Source: Mycoplasma yeatsii
Lineage (GTDB): Bacteria > Bacillota_I > Bacilli_A > Mycoplasmatales > Mycoplasmataceae
DNA: 64,000 nucleotides
Direction: 5' to 3' (one strand)
NCBI RefSeq assembly: GCF_030815295.1
Contig: NZ_JAUSWP010000005.1
A model generated the notes under the pieces. The model did not search any database. It was not told the origin of the DNA and saw only the letters and a list, made by a program, of their open reading frames with translations. The position numbers and the translations under genes were made by a program. Below, in pieces: positions 52,133 to 62,985 of this stretch (its first letter is position 1; every line of letters starts with the position of its first letter).

Positions 52133-53527
52133 TTATATAAATAATATACCAACACCTAAAAATATAACAACAGTAATAATATCAACAACTATAGTTAATA
52201 ATGGAAGTGACACTGATGAAGAATCTTTACCTAACTTATTTATGATTAAAGGTAATATTAAAGCTAATAAATTTGAAATTAAAATAGCAATAACAATTCC
52301 AACACTAGCTATTATGATACTTTTTCAAATATAAATATTACTAAAATCTGATTTGTATTCAATTAAATAAATACATATCATTCTTAAAAAGTTAATGATA
52401 ACAAGAATTATTGCAAGCATAATTGAAACAATTATTTCTTTAAAAAAAATTGTTTTAATTTCTTTTTTATGTAATTGTTGTAAACTAATGGCTCTTCCTG
52501 TTATTAATAAAGTTTGATTAGCTGAACAAGCAACTACTCCTGAAATTATTAATGTTAATGGAACTAACATTAATAGTAATTGACTATTAGCTGTAGGATT
52601 GTATTTATTAAATATGACAATCATTAAAATATTTGTAATAAATCCTAATATAAGCATTACTAGTAATGATAAACTTCTTGATCTAAACATTTGTCAAATT
52701 GAAGTTTCAAAATAATTTGTTTCTGTTGTTTTAATACCACTATATTTATGAATATCTTCATTAGTTTCTTCAATCAAGACATCAATCACATCATCAACAG
52801 TAATAATACCTACTAAAATATTGTTATCATCAACTACTGGTAAAGTGTTAATATCATATTTTTTAAACATAATCGCAGCTTCTTCTTGAGATTGGTTAGA
52901 ATTAATTGAAATTATTTTTCTATTCATAAATTCACCAATTTTAGCATTATTATCATTTAAAATTAGATCTTTAACTTCAATACTTCCAATTAATTGTCCG
53001 ATTTTATTAACAACAAATACATCATCAATTTCATCATATTCTTCATGATTTTTTTTAATTTCATTTATTGTTTTAGATACAGTTTTAGTTTCTCTAACTG
53101 ATAGAAAATCAACGCTCATAATACTTCCAGCAGTATAGTCATCATATTTTAAAATATTTAATAATTCTTTTCTTTGTTCAATTGAAGCAGCATCAAATAC
53201 TTTTCTAACAATTTCAGTTTCCATATCTTCAATAGCATCAATAATATCATCAGAATAAAGTTCATTAACTAGTTTTTTTAACTTAGTTGTATTTAAATTT
53301 TTTAATATATATTCTCTTAAGTCATAAGATAAATAATTAAATATTTCACTTGATTGTGATACTTTAATTTTTTTAAAAATTTCAAATGCTATTTTTTCTT
53401 GAATATGATTTAAAACTTCTGCAAAATCTGCAGGTTGTGTCTCTTCAGCAAGATTAATAATATCTTGAGTTTTTTTATTATTGTAAAGATTAATAATCTC
53501 TTGCTCTAAATGGTTATGATCTATCAT
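52133..53527 (-). CDS. mgtE: Magnesium transporter MgtE
   Basis: This 464-residue Mg2+ channel has an N-terminal helical domain (about 1-130), two CBS domains (GSIMSVDFLSVRETKTVS..., IGEFMNRKIISINSNQSQEEA...DVIDVL) that gate by sensing Mg2+, and a five-helix membrane domain from about 285 on. The pore Asp region is near LLTIVVDIITVVIF at the C-terminus. A TGA-Trp follows the second domain. No M-box riboswitch was seen in the 53528-53640 upstream stretch. Confidence 0.93.
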
Positions 53528-53638
53528 TTTTAACTCCTATAGTTTATTTTTATATTTTAAAATAAATAGTTTAACTTTGTAAGTTGATAGATTTATTTTA
53601 TCAAATTTGATATCTTATTATGCTACTGTGTATTTCGC

Positions 53639-53662
53639 TTGATTTTTTTTTTTTTTTATAAA
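53639..53662 (+). promoter_or_regulatory. Poly-T promoter region (candidate phase switch) of a DUF285 gene
   Basis: TTGATT (53639-53644) runs into T15 (53643-53657), then TATAAA (53657-53662). The spacing is only 12 bp as sequenced, so the promoter would be weak or off in this state and could improve with tract expansion. Here the sense strand carries T rather than A. Confidence 0.55.
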
Positions 53663-53687
53663 GTAATTTTATAGAAGGTGAAAGTTT

Positions 53688-55280
53688 ATGAAATGAAATA
53701 AGAAATTAGTTTCAATAATTTCAAGTATTTTTATTACCGGTTCAGGAGTAGCAGTTGGGGTTGGGTTATGACATATTAGAACAAATAAAACAAATAAAAA
53801 GAATTTAGAAAAACTAATTACTATAACTAATTTAGAAACAATTGATAAAAACAATAAAAATAGAGATGACTTAATAGAATTAATTAGACAAAAAAATCCT
53901 AACCTTGATCTTGATTTTGATAGATTAGATCTAGATATTCAAACTGATAAGGTTATTGTTAAACCTAAAGTTGGAGATAAAGTCTATAAAGGGGAAGTTG
54001 AATTATTTTTTGAACTAAGTGTTGAATTATCTAGTTTAATTACTGAAACTAACTTAGGAATAATTGATGAATCAGAAAATATTGATCAAATTTTATTGAA
54101 CCTAGTAAAAGAAAAAAATCCTAATTTAGATATCAATAAAGTAGAAATAGTACATCAAGAAAATAAAGTTTTTGTTAAAGCTAAAACTGGAGATAAAACT
54201 TATAAAGGAATTGTTGAAATTTTCTTTGCATTATCTATTGATTTATCTAGTTTAATTAAACATAAAAATTTAGGAACAATTGAAAAATCACAATTAACAG
54301 AAGAAAAAATAATTCAACTAATTAAACAAAAAAATCCTAATCTTGATCTTGATTTTTCTAAACTGCAGTTAGAAATTAATGAACAAAAATCTACAGCAAC
54401 AATTAAACCTAAAATAGGGGACAAAACTTATAAAAGACAAGTAAATTTAAAATTTGATTTATTTACTGAAGATGATACAAAAATTATCGAACAAATAAAA
54501 TCAATCTGAAACACTGAATTTAAAGACAGATTTAGAATGCATAAAGATAAGTTGTTAGGTAGAGATAAAGTACATAGATTATTTTTTGAAAGATTATTTA
54601 AATATGATTTAAATAGTAAAGATATTAAATTTATTGGTTCAACTATAAATGATTCAAATAAAAGCATAGTGTTTAAATTTATCTATAAAAACTACGTTAA
54701 TATAGATTTAGATGGGGGTACAATTACTACTAAACCATTAACTGAATATCATGAGTACAACAATACTGAGGTTACTAAAATAGGATACTATATTAGTGAT
54801 AGTGGATTTACGATAGGACAGTTTAAACCCACAACCAACAAAGTGCCAAGTCAATTACCTAGTATTATTAACGATCTAAGTAATGCGTTTTCTGAAAATA
54901 AACACACAGAAATAAAAGGTCTTGAAAATTGAGATACTTCAAATGTAACTAGCATGTTTGGAACTTTCTCTTTTACAGATCGTTTTAATCAGGATATAAG
55001 CACAAGAGAAGTTACAATAGGAACAAATAAATATACTGCTTGAGTTGTTTCTAATGTAAGAAGTATGAAAACTATGTTCTTTAGTGCTCTAAAATTTAAT
55101 AAAGATATATCAAATTGAAATACTTCAAATGTAGTTGATATGAGTCACATGTTTTTTACAGCTACAGAATTTAATCAAAATATAAGTACATGAAATGTAG
55201 ATAAAGTTGTTGCACATAATAGTTTTATTGATAGATGAAGTAAATTAAAACCTGAATTTATACCAAAAAAATTTAGATAA
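53688..55280 (+). CDS. DUF285/PARCEL surface protein, membrane-anchored
   Basis: This 530-residue protein begins MKWNKKLVSIISSIFITGSG, one membrane segment and no lipobox. Three related ~85-residue domains follow (KVYKGEVELFFEL, KTYKGIVEIFFAL, KTYKRQVNLKFDL at their ends; LIxLIRQKNPNLDLDF starts), then a linker. The DUF285 repeats are GLENWDTSNVTSMFGTF, ISNWNTSNVVDMSHMFF and FNQNISTWNVDKV. The repeats are diverged. AAGGTGA precedes the ATG. A terminator follows. It belongs to the same family as the genes at 36446 and 62986. Confidence 0.86.
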
Positions 55281-55302
55281 AAGATCGGAGAATAAATAAA
55301 GC

Positions 55303-55328
55303 AAAAAATAGCATTACTGCTATTTTTT
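55303..55328. terminator. Bidirectional terminator between DUF285 gene and folC
   Basis: AAAAAATAGCA, TTAC loop, TGCTATTTTTT. The minus-strand arm contains the TAG stop of folC. Confidence 0.9.
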
Positions 55329-56432
55329 ATTTTCTATAAATCATTTATAAACTTGTGGAACAAAATATAAACTTCCACAAATTAAAATATTCTTTTTATT
55401 ATTTTTTAAAAATGTTTTTCAATCATAAATTTTATTTTTATAATTAACATCATTTATATCTCAAGCTTTAATGTGATCAAAATTAGTTATATAAACTTTA
55501 TCGAAATTTTTATCTAGTAAATCCAATGAAGTTTGATAATCTTTTAATAAACTTGATGCATATAAAACTATAAAGTCTTTTTTAAGTTGTTTTGTAGTTG
55601 TTATTAATCTATTTATTGCATCAACATTATGAGCACCATCAATTATAAAATAAGGATCAGTTTGTAAAATGCTAAATCTACCTAAAGGTTTGTTTAGTTT
55701 AAAAATACTATCATCATAAATTTCAAATTGTTCTAAAACTTTTTTAGCTAAACCTTTATTTGCTTTTTGATAATCTATTTGATCGTCAATTTTATCAGCA
55801 AATATAACTTCTACATTCTTATTAATTAATTTATCTAAAATGATATCTTTATATTTTAAATTATCATCACTAACAATTAGTTTAGTGTTAGGTTTTGCTA
55901 TGTTTATTTTTTGAAAAATAATATCATCAATACTATTACCTAAATAATCAGTATGATCAATTGAAACAGAACTAAAAGCTGTAAGTATTTGATTAGACAT
56001 ATAATTAGTTGTATCATAATACCCACCAATTCCAGCTTCACAAACTACAATATCAACTTGATTATCAACAAAATATAAAATCATAATAAGTGTTCACATT
56101 TCAAAAAAGTTTAACTGATATTTATACATATAAACTTCAGCTTTTTTAATATATTTTTTTAAATCATCATCACTAATTGGAGTGTTGTTAATTTGAATTC
56201 TTTCATTATGAAACATAAAAGCAGGAGAAATAAATAAGCCTACTTTTTTATATTTTTGTTTTAGACCTTGTGATATATAAAATGACGTTGATCCTTTACC
56301 GTTAGTTCCAACAACATTAATAGTTGGTAGTTTTGATTCGATATTATTTAATTCTCTTAAAACTTCTTTAAAAACACTTATTTTTTTATCTCTAGTTAAT
56401 CATTCAAATAAAAATTCATCAACTGAAATCAT
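55320..56432 (-). CDS. folC: Folylpolyglutamate synthase
   Basis: This 370-residue Mur-ligase-type enzyme adds glutamate to folates to retain them in the cell. The P-loop reads INVVGTNGKGSTSFYIS, with the second nucleotide motif VVCEAGIGGYYDTTN, the SIDHTDYLG metal loop and YFIIDGAHNVDAINRL. TGA-Trp codons at both ends hide it from standard-code scanning. The ATG shares one base with the uvrA stop (TAATG), so translation is coupled. Functionally it pairs with folD in the window. Confidence 0.92.
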
Positions 56433-59263
56433 TATAAATATCCTTTCAAGTATTTAGCTGTATATGACTTTTCTGATTGAACTACTTGTTCAGGAGTACC
56501 GAAAGCAACAACTTGTCCACCATATTGTCCACCATCAGGACCTAGATCAATAATATGATCTGAAACTTTAATAAAATCTAAATTATGTTCAATACATAAA
56601 ACAGTATTACCTAAATCAACTAATTTATTTAAAACTTCAATTAATCTTTTTACATCATCAATATGTAAACCTGTAGTCGGTTCATCTAATAAAAACATAG
56701 TATTTCCTGTTTGTTTTTTTAATAAGTGCGTTGATAATTTAATTCTTTGAGATTCTCCACCTGAAAGCGTTGTTGCGTTTTGACCTAGTTTAATATATCC
56801 TAATCCAACATCTAAAATCGTTTGAAGTTTAGCTTTAATTTGAGGTATATTTTCAAAAAATTCATAAGCTTGACTGACTGTCATATTTAAAACATCAGAA
56901 ATTGATTTGTCTTTATATTTCACCATTAAAGTTTCACTATTATAACGTTTTCCTTCACACACTTCACAAACAACTTCAACACTTGGCATAAATTGCATTG
57001 AAATAGTTATAACTCCATCACCTTGACAATGTTCACATCTTCCGCCAGGAACATTAAATGAGAATCTTCCTTTTTTATATCCTCTTATTTTTGCTTCAGG
57101 TAAATTTGTAAATAAATCTCTTATATCATTAAAAACTGAAGTATAAGTTGCAGGATTACTTCTTGGTGTTTTTCCAATTGGTTCTTGAGAAATATAGATT
57201 ACTTTATTAATATTTTCTACTCCTCTAATTTCTTTTACTTTACCTGTTGGAACGTATTCTTTAGATAAATTATTTTGTAAACCTTTATAAACAATATCTT
57301 CTAATAATGTAGATTTACCACTTCCACTAACTCCTGTAATTGTTACAAATTTATTTAATGGAATAGTTACATCAATATTTTTTAAATTATTTTCACTAGC
57401 TTTAATTATTTGAATAACTTTTTTATTTCCACTTCTTCTTTTTGTTGGAACTGGTATAGTCATACGTTTTGATAAATATTTTCCTGTAATAGTATCAGTT
57501 TTTAAAATTTCATTATATGTTCCTGAAAAAGTAATTTCTCCACCGTTCTCACCGGCTCCTGGACCAATATCAACAATTCAATCACTAGCTTTCATTGTAT
57601 CTTCGTCATGTTCAACGACAATTAAAGTATTTCCTAAATCTCTTAAATGTTTTAATGTAGCAATTAATCTATCATTATCTTTTTGATGTAATCCAATTGA
57701 AGGTTCATCTAAAACATATAAAATACCTGTTAATTGACTTCCGATTTGTTTTGCTAATCTAATTCTTTGAGATTCTCCACCTGAAAGTGTTGTAGCTGTT
57801 CTTGCTAGATCTAAATATCCTAATCCTACTTCATTTAAAAAACTAGTTCTTGAAATAATTTCATCTAATACTAATTTAGCAATTGTTTTTTGAGTTTCAG
57901 TTAATTCAATATTTAATAAAAAATCTAACTCTTCACTAATACTTATTTTTGTATAATCAAAAATTGATTTATCATTAATTTTTACTGATAATGCTATTTC
58001 ATTTAATCTTGATCCTTGACATAAAGTACAAGTTGTTGATGACATAAATTTAGAATATCAATTTCTAATTTCTTCAGATTTAGTTTCAAAATATCTTCTT
58101 TTAATTAATTGAGCTGTTCCTTCGATATAATCAAAACTTTCATATTTTTTACCATTACTACTTACAAGTCTAATATCAATTTCTCTGTCACTTCCTCATA
58201 AAATAACATCAATTTGTTTTTTTGTTAATTGATTTAAAGGTAAGCTTAGATCAATATAGTAATAATCACACAATGTTCTAAATTTTTGTCATTCTAAATT
58301 ATCAGTATGTAAAAAGTTTTTATAATAACTAACTCCTCCTTCATTAATTGAAAGATTCATATTAGGCATAATTAAATTAACATCAGGTTCTAAATTTACA
58401 CCTAATCCATTACACTCACTACAAGCACCTAATGGAGCATTAAATGAAAATAATCTAGGTTCTAATTCAGGAACAACAAAATCACATTCTTTACATGCAA
58501 AAGAAGTTGAAAATAATTTCTCAACTTTTTGATCATCATTAATATAAGCGATTTTAATTAAATTATTAGAATAGTTTAATCCTGTTTCAACAGCTGCAAA
58601 AACTCTTGAATTGATCTCATCAGTATTTTGATAAATAATTCTATCAACAACAATATCAATATTATGTCTTTGATTTTTATCTAATTGAATTTCATCATCT
58701 AACATTTTTAATTCACCATCAACAATTACACGAATAAATCCATCAGAACTTAATTTTTCTAAAACATCTTTAAATGTACCTTTTTTATCTCTAACTAATG
58801 GTGAAAGTATATGAATTTGTTGGTTTTCTGTTGTTGTTTGTTTGATATTATTCACTATTTCACTAATGCTCATAGCTTGAATTTGACCGTGACCATTTAT
58901 ACAATAAGGTGTTCCAATTCTTGCATATAATAAACGTAGATAATCATAAATTTCAGTAACTGTTCCAACTGTTGATCTTGCGTTGTGACTAGTTGTTTTT
59001 TGATCAATTGAAATAGATGGAGACAATCCTTCAATTGAATCAACATCAGGTTTTTCATTTCCACCTAAAAATTGTCTAGCATAAGCTGAAAGTGATTCAA
59101 TATAACGTCTACGCCCTTCAGCATAAATTGTTGAAAACGCTAAAGAAGATTTACCAGATCCACTTAATCCTGTAAAAACAACTAACTTATTTTTAGGTAT
59201 TTCAAGATCAACATTTTTTAAATTATGTTCTCTTGCACCTTTAATTATGATTTTGTCGTTCAT
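56432..59263 (-). CDS. uvrA: Excinuclease ABC subunit A
   Basis: This 943-residue ABC-type ATPase detects DNA damage. Walker A sites are GLSGSGKSSLAF (about 32) and GVSGSGKSTLLED (about 645). ABC signatures TTLSGGESQRIRLAK and TTLSGGESQRIKLST are both present, with zinc modules CKECDF...CSECNG and CEHCQGDG...CEVCEGK. Complete apart from TGA breaks. It lies 10 bp after uvrB. Confidence 0.98.
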
Positions 59264-59273
59264 AATAAACCTC

Positions 59274-61274
59274 CTAATTAGAACTTTTTTGATTTTCTAA
59301 TTCAATAATTGTATCTCTTAAAACTGCTGCTCTTTCAAAATCTAATTCTTTTGCAGCTTGTAACATTTCCTCTCGTAAATCATCAATCGCTTTTTGAAGT
59401 GTTTCAATTTTTTGTTTTGAATTTCGGATTTTTTTAGCTTTTTCAATTGCTTGTTTAGATTTTTTACTTAATACTGATTCAGTGATTTGTTTTGAAACCG
59501 TTTTAGGAGTAATGTTATGAATTTTATTGTATTGTTGTTGAATCTCACGTCTACGATTAGTTTCATCAATAGCTTGTTGCATAGCTTGACTAGTGCTATC
59601 AGCATACATTATAGCTTTACCATGTTCATTTCTAGCAACTCGTCCTATTGTTTGAATTAATGATCGATAGTTTCTTAAAAATCCTTGTTTATCAGCATCT
59701 AATATACAAATTAAACTAACTTCAGGAAGATCTAATCCTTCTCTTAGCAAGTTAACTCCAACAACAACATCATAAACTCCTTTTCTTAAATCATTTAATA
59801 TTTCACTTCGTTCTAATGTTTTTAATTCTGAATGAAGATAAGCTACTTTAATATCTCTTTGTTGTAAATAGTTAGTTAAATCTTCACTCATTCTAATTGT
59901 TAAAGTTGTTATGAATACTCTTTCATTTACTTTTCTTCTGTTATGTATTTCATTGATAATATCATCAATTTGATTTGTTGTAGGTCTTATTTCAACAATT
60001 GGATCTAACAATCCTGTTGGTCTAATAATTTGTTGAACTACATGATTATTAACTTGATCTAATTCATAATCTCCCGGAGTTGCTGAAGTATAAATTACTT
60101 GATGTAATAAACTATTAAATTCATCAAAATTTAAAGGACGATTATCTAATGCGCTAGGTAGTCTAAATCCGTATTCAACTAGCGTTGTTTTTCTAGATCT
60201 ATCAGTGTTATACATTCCTCTAATTTGAGGAAGCGAAATATGAGACTCATCAATAATAGTTAAAAAATCATCTTTAAAATAATCTAATAAAATATAAGGG
60301 CGTTGACCCGGTTGACGCAGATCTAAATGAGAAGAATAATTTTCAATACCACTACAGTACCCAAATTCTTCTAAAGATTCAAGATCATATTTGGTTCTTT
60401 GTTCTAATCTTTGAGCTTCTAATAATTTATTTTCACTAGTTAAAACAGCTAATCTGTCAGTTAATTCATTTCTAATGTTGTTACAAATTAATTTCATTTT
60501 ATCTTGTGGTGTCACATAAGCTTGAGCAGGAAAAATTGAAACAGTACTGGTTCTATCAATAACTGCACCAGTAATTGAATTTAAAACATCAATCATTTCA
60601 ATCTCATCATTAAATAATGAAATTCTAAACATAATATTATTTGCTCAACCAGGAACTATTTTAATAACATCACCTTTAGCTGAAAAACTACCTAATTCAT
60701 TTTCAATATCATTTCTTGTATAACCTGTTTTAACTAATCAATTTAATAATTCGTTTCTTGCAATTTTTTGTCCTAATTTCAATTCAAAAAATGCTGATGA
60801 GTATTCATCTGGATTTTGTAAAGCAAAAATAGCAGCCACACTTGCTACAACTATTGTGTCATTTCTTGTTAAAAGCGCATTACAAGCACTAAGTCTCATC
60901 ATATCTAATTCCATATTCTGACGAGCATCTTTATCAATATATAAATCTTTAGATGGAACATAAGCTTCAGGTTGGAAAAAATCGAAATTTGAAACAAAAT
61001 ATTCAACTCTATTTTCAGGAAATAATTCTTTTAACTCGTAATACAATTGCATAGCTAAAGTTTTATTATGAGCTAAAACCAAAGTTTGTTTATTATGTTT
61101 AGCAATAACATTTGCAATAGTAAAAGTTTTACCAGTTCCAGTAGCACCTAGTAAAACTTGATATTTTTTATTATCTTTTAATCCTTGATTTAATTGTTCA
61201 ATAGCTTGACTTTGATCTCCAGAAGGTGAAAATCTACTTACTAATTTAAACTTATTGTTATTTATATAATTCAT
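59274..61274 (-). CDS. uvrB: Excinuclease ABC subunit B
   Basis: This 666-residue helicase-fold protein verifies damage and loads UvrC. Walker A is LLGATGTGKTFTIANV (about 42-57). The beta-hairpin region is FVSNFDFFQPEAYVPSKDLYIDKDA. Motif V-VI segment GVNLLREGLDLPEVSLICILDADKQGFLRN..TIGRVARN is intact. The C-terminal UVR motif DDLREEMLQAAKELDFERAAVLRD is present. The start at 61274 lies 8 bp after the upstream gene's stop. Confidence 0.98.
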
Positions 61275-61282
61275 ATTTAAAA

Positions 61283-62068
61283 TTAATTACTTTCTTTATT
61301 AATTTTTATTATACTCTCATTTTTAATGTTATTTTTGTTTGTCAATTTATTTGATTTGTTATAAATTAAAATATTTAAATAATAAACACCAACATATAAA
61401 AAACTAATTAAAGCAATAAATGCAATATTTCCTAAAACATAAAGAGCAACACCTATTTTTTCAGCTGATAAAAATGAGTATGGATAAACAACAAATTGAT
61501 CACCTACATTTGGTATTAATCTAATTCCAATTCAAATTAAATATGCTGAAAGTATAACAACATTTTGTAAACTTCCTAATCAAACTTGTTTTTTAGTTTT
61601 TTGATCACAAATAGGAAAAACAAAAAAGTAAACTAATCAAATTAAAGGAACAATAACATGAATTGCACTAGCACGATAATAAGTATCAAAACTTGTATCA
61701 TCTATTTGAGTTTGACCGATAATTATTCCAACAACATAAAATAAGAAAATAAAAATTGTTCAAGCAGTAAATGTATATTCAGTATATTTAAAAATAAGTA
61801 ATTTTTTAGTTTGTAACATTTTTATAATTTTCATAGCAGAAAATACCATTACAAAAGTAGCGTATCATTCACTTAAATAAGTTGTATCTCTTGTGAATAT
61901 AAAATCAGCAGCTTCAGGTTTATTTGTAGTTACACCAAATGATTTAAGTACAAAAAACATAAATAAACATGAAGCTATTAAAAATAACATAACAACTGAA
62001 ACGATCATTTCAGATTTAAATGTTCTTTTAAAAGTTTTTAATCAATTTTTATTATCAACTTTTTTCAT
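61283..62068 (-). CDS. Six-helix membrane protein, unknown
   Basis: I do not recognise this 261-residue protein with certainty; it has the look of the mollicute DUF1600-type membrane proteins. Six hydrophobic segments: about 21-45 (VVMLFLIASCLFMFFVL), 65-85, 100-125, 145-170, 180-200 and 220-245. The conserved-looking stretch SAIHVIVPLIWLVYFFVFP contains one His in a membrane segment. Several TGA codons. The start at 62068 has GGAGG and overlaps the upstream gene by 17 bp, so the two are translationally coupled and may form a complex. It precedes uvrB. Confidence 0.75.
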
Positions 62069-62759
62069 AAATACCTCCATTTTTATTTACTAAATTATTA
62101 ATTTTTATTACTGCAAAATAACTTGAAAAATACACAGCAAATATAAAAATACCTAAAAAAATAAAATTAGTTACTCCTAGTTTTTCTATATCAATATCAA
62201 CAAAAGCAAATTGATTGTTTTTAACTAATTGCAATCTTGCAAATGTTTTAATAACTACATAAATAATATAAACAAAACTAATTAATGCTAATCTTCATGT
62301 TGATCTAAACATTACTTTATTATCTACTAATGTTTTATTTTTAAATAATAATAAATAGCTTAAAAATGCAATTGGTAATAAAAAGTATGAGTTAATTATT
62401 TTTAATCAATAACTTCAGTTAATAATCTCATTAACAAAACCTATGCTTAAATAAAATATAAATAAAATCATAGATGCTAAAAGCATACTTACAGTTAAAA
62501 ATTCTACTCATTTATTAGAATAAACTTGTTTTGTTTTTATATTTTTATATAAAGCATAAATTGCATAAGAAGTTGTGATTCACATTGATCACATAGAAAT
62601 TGAAATTGAATCTAAAAAAACTAAACTATCAATATTAGCAATCTTTTGACTAATATTAGTTATTGCAAATGAAATATTTATAAAAAAGCTAATAAAAATA
62701 ACAGTACCATAAAATATAGCATCAGTTTTTCATGTCCTATTTAATGTTATTTTGTTCAT
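62052..62759 (-). CDS. Six-helix membrane protein, unknown, partner of the next gene
   Basis: This 235-residue protein has five to six hydrophobic segments (IFYGTVIFISFFINISFA, SISMWSMWITTSYAIYALY, FLTVSMLLASMILFIFYL, LISFVYIIYVVI, FLGIFIFAVYFSSYF). It resembles the 61283 gene in size and topology and could be a diverged paralogue. Stop TAA at 62052 lies within the next gene, with the ribosome binding site GGAGG inside this reading frame. No enzyme motif or signal peptide. Confidence 0.72.
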
Positions 62760-62809
62760 ATACTCTCTCCTTACATAGTCTTATTATATAAAATAAATAA
62801 AAGATAATA

Positions 62810-62852
62810 AAAAGTACGTTAGTAACTTTTAAATTATCCGATACGTACTTTT
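62810..62852. repeat. Perfect inverted repeat between divergent genes
   Basis: AAAAGTACGT and ACGTACTTTT are separated by 23 nt. It lies between the divergent promoters of the 62759 gene and the 62986 gene. It could be an operator or a terminator-like hairpin; no T tract sufficient for termination follows. Confidence 0.6.
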
Positions 62853-62911
62853 ATCCTTCAATTCCTGAATAACTATTACTTATGATAATTTTGTAAAAAC
62901 AACCTCAAGTC

Positions 62912-62940
62912 TTTTTTTTTTTTTTTTGCATTGATATAAT
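62912..62940 (+). promoter_or_regulatory. Poly-T tract and extended -10 promoter of a DUF285 gene
   Basis: T16 (62912-62927), GCAT, then TGATATAAT, a full extended -10 (TATAAT 62935-62940). The T tract occupies the place of the -35 box. Length changes would move sequences relative to the -10, as in other phase-variable mycoplasma promoters (inference). Confidence 0.6.
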
Positions 62941-62985
62941 TTTTATTATATTTTTTAAAAATTTTTTATTTAATAAAGGAGTTAT

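Noticed and set aside
53528..53640. Possible Mg2+ (M-box) riboswitch before mgtE
   Set aside because: The region is short and AT-rich with no conserved M-box segments visible.
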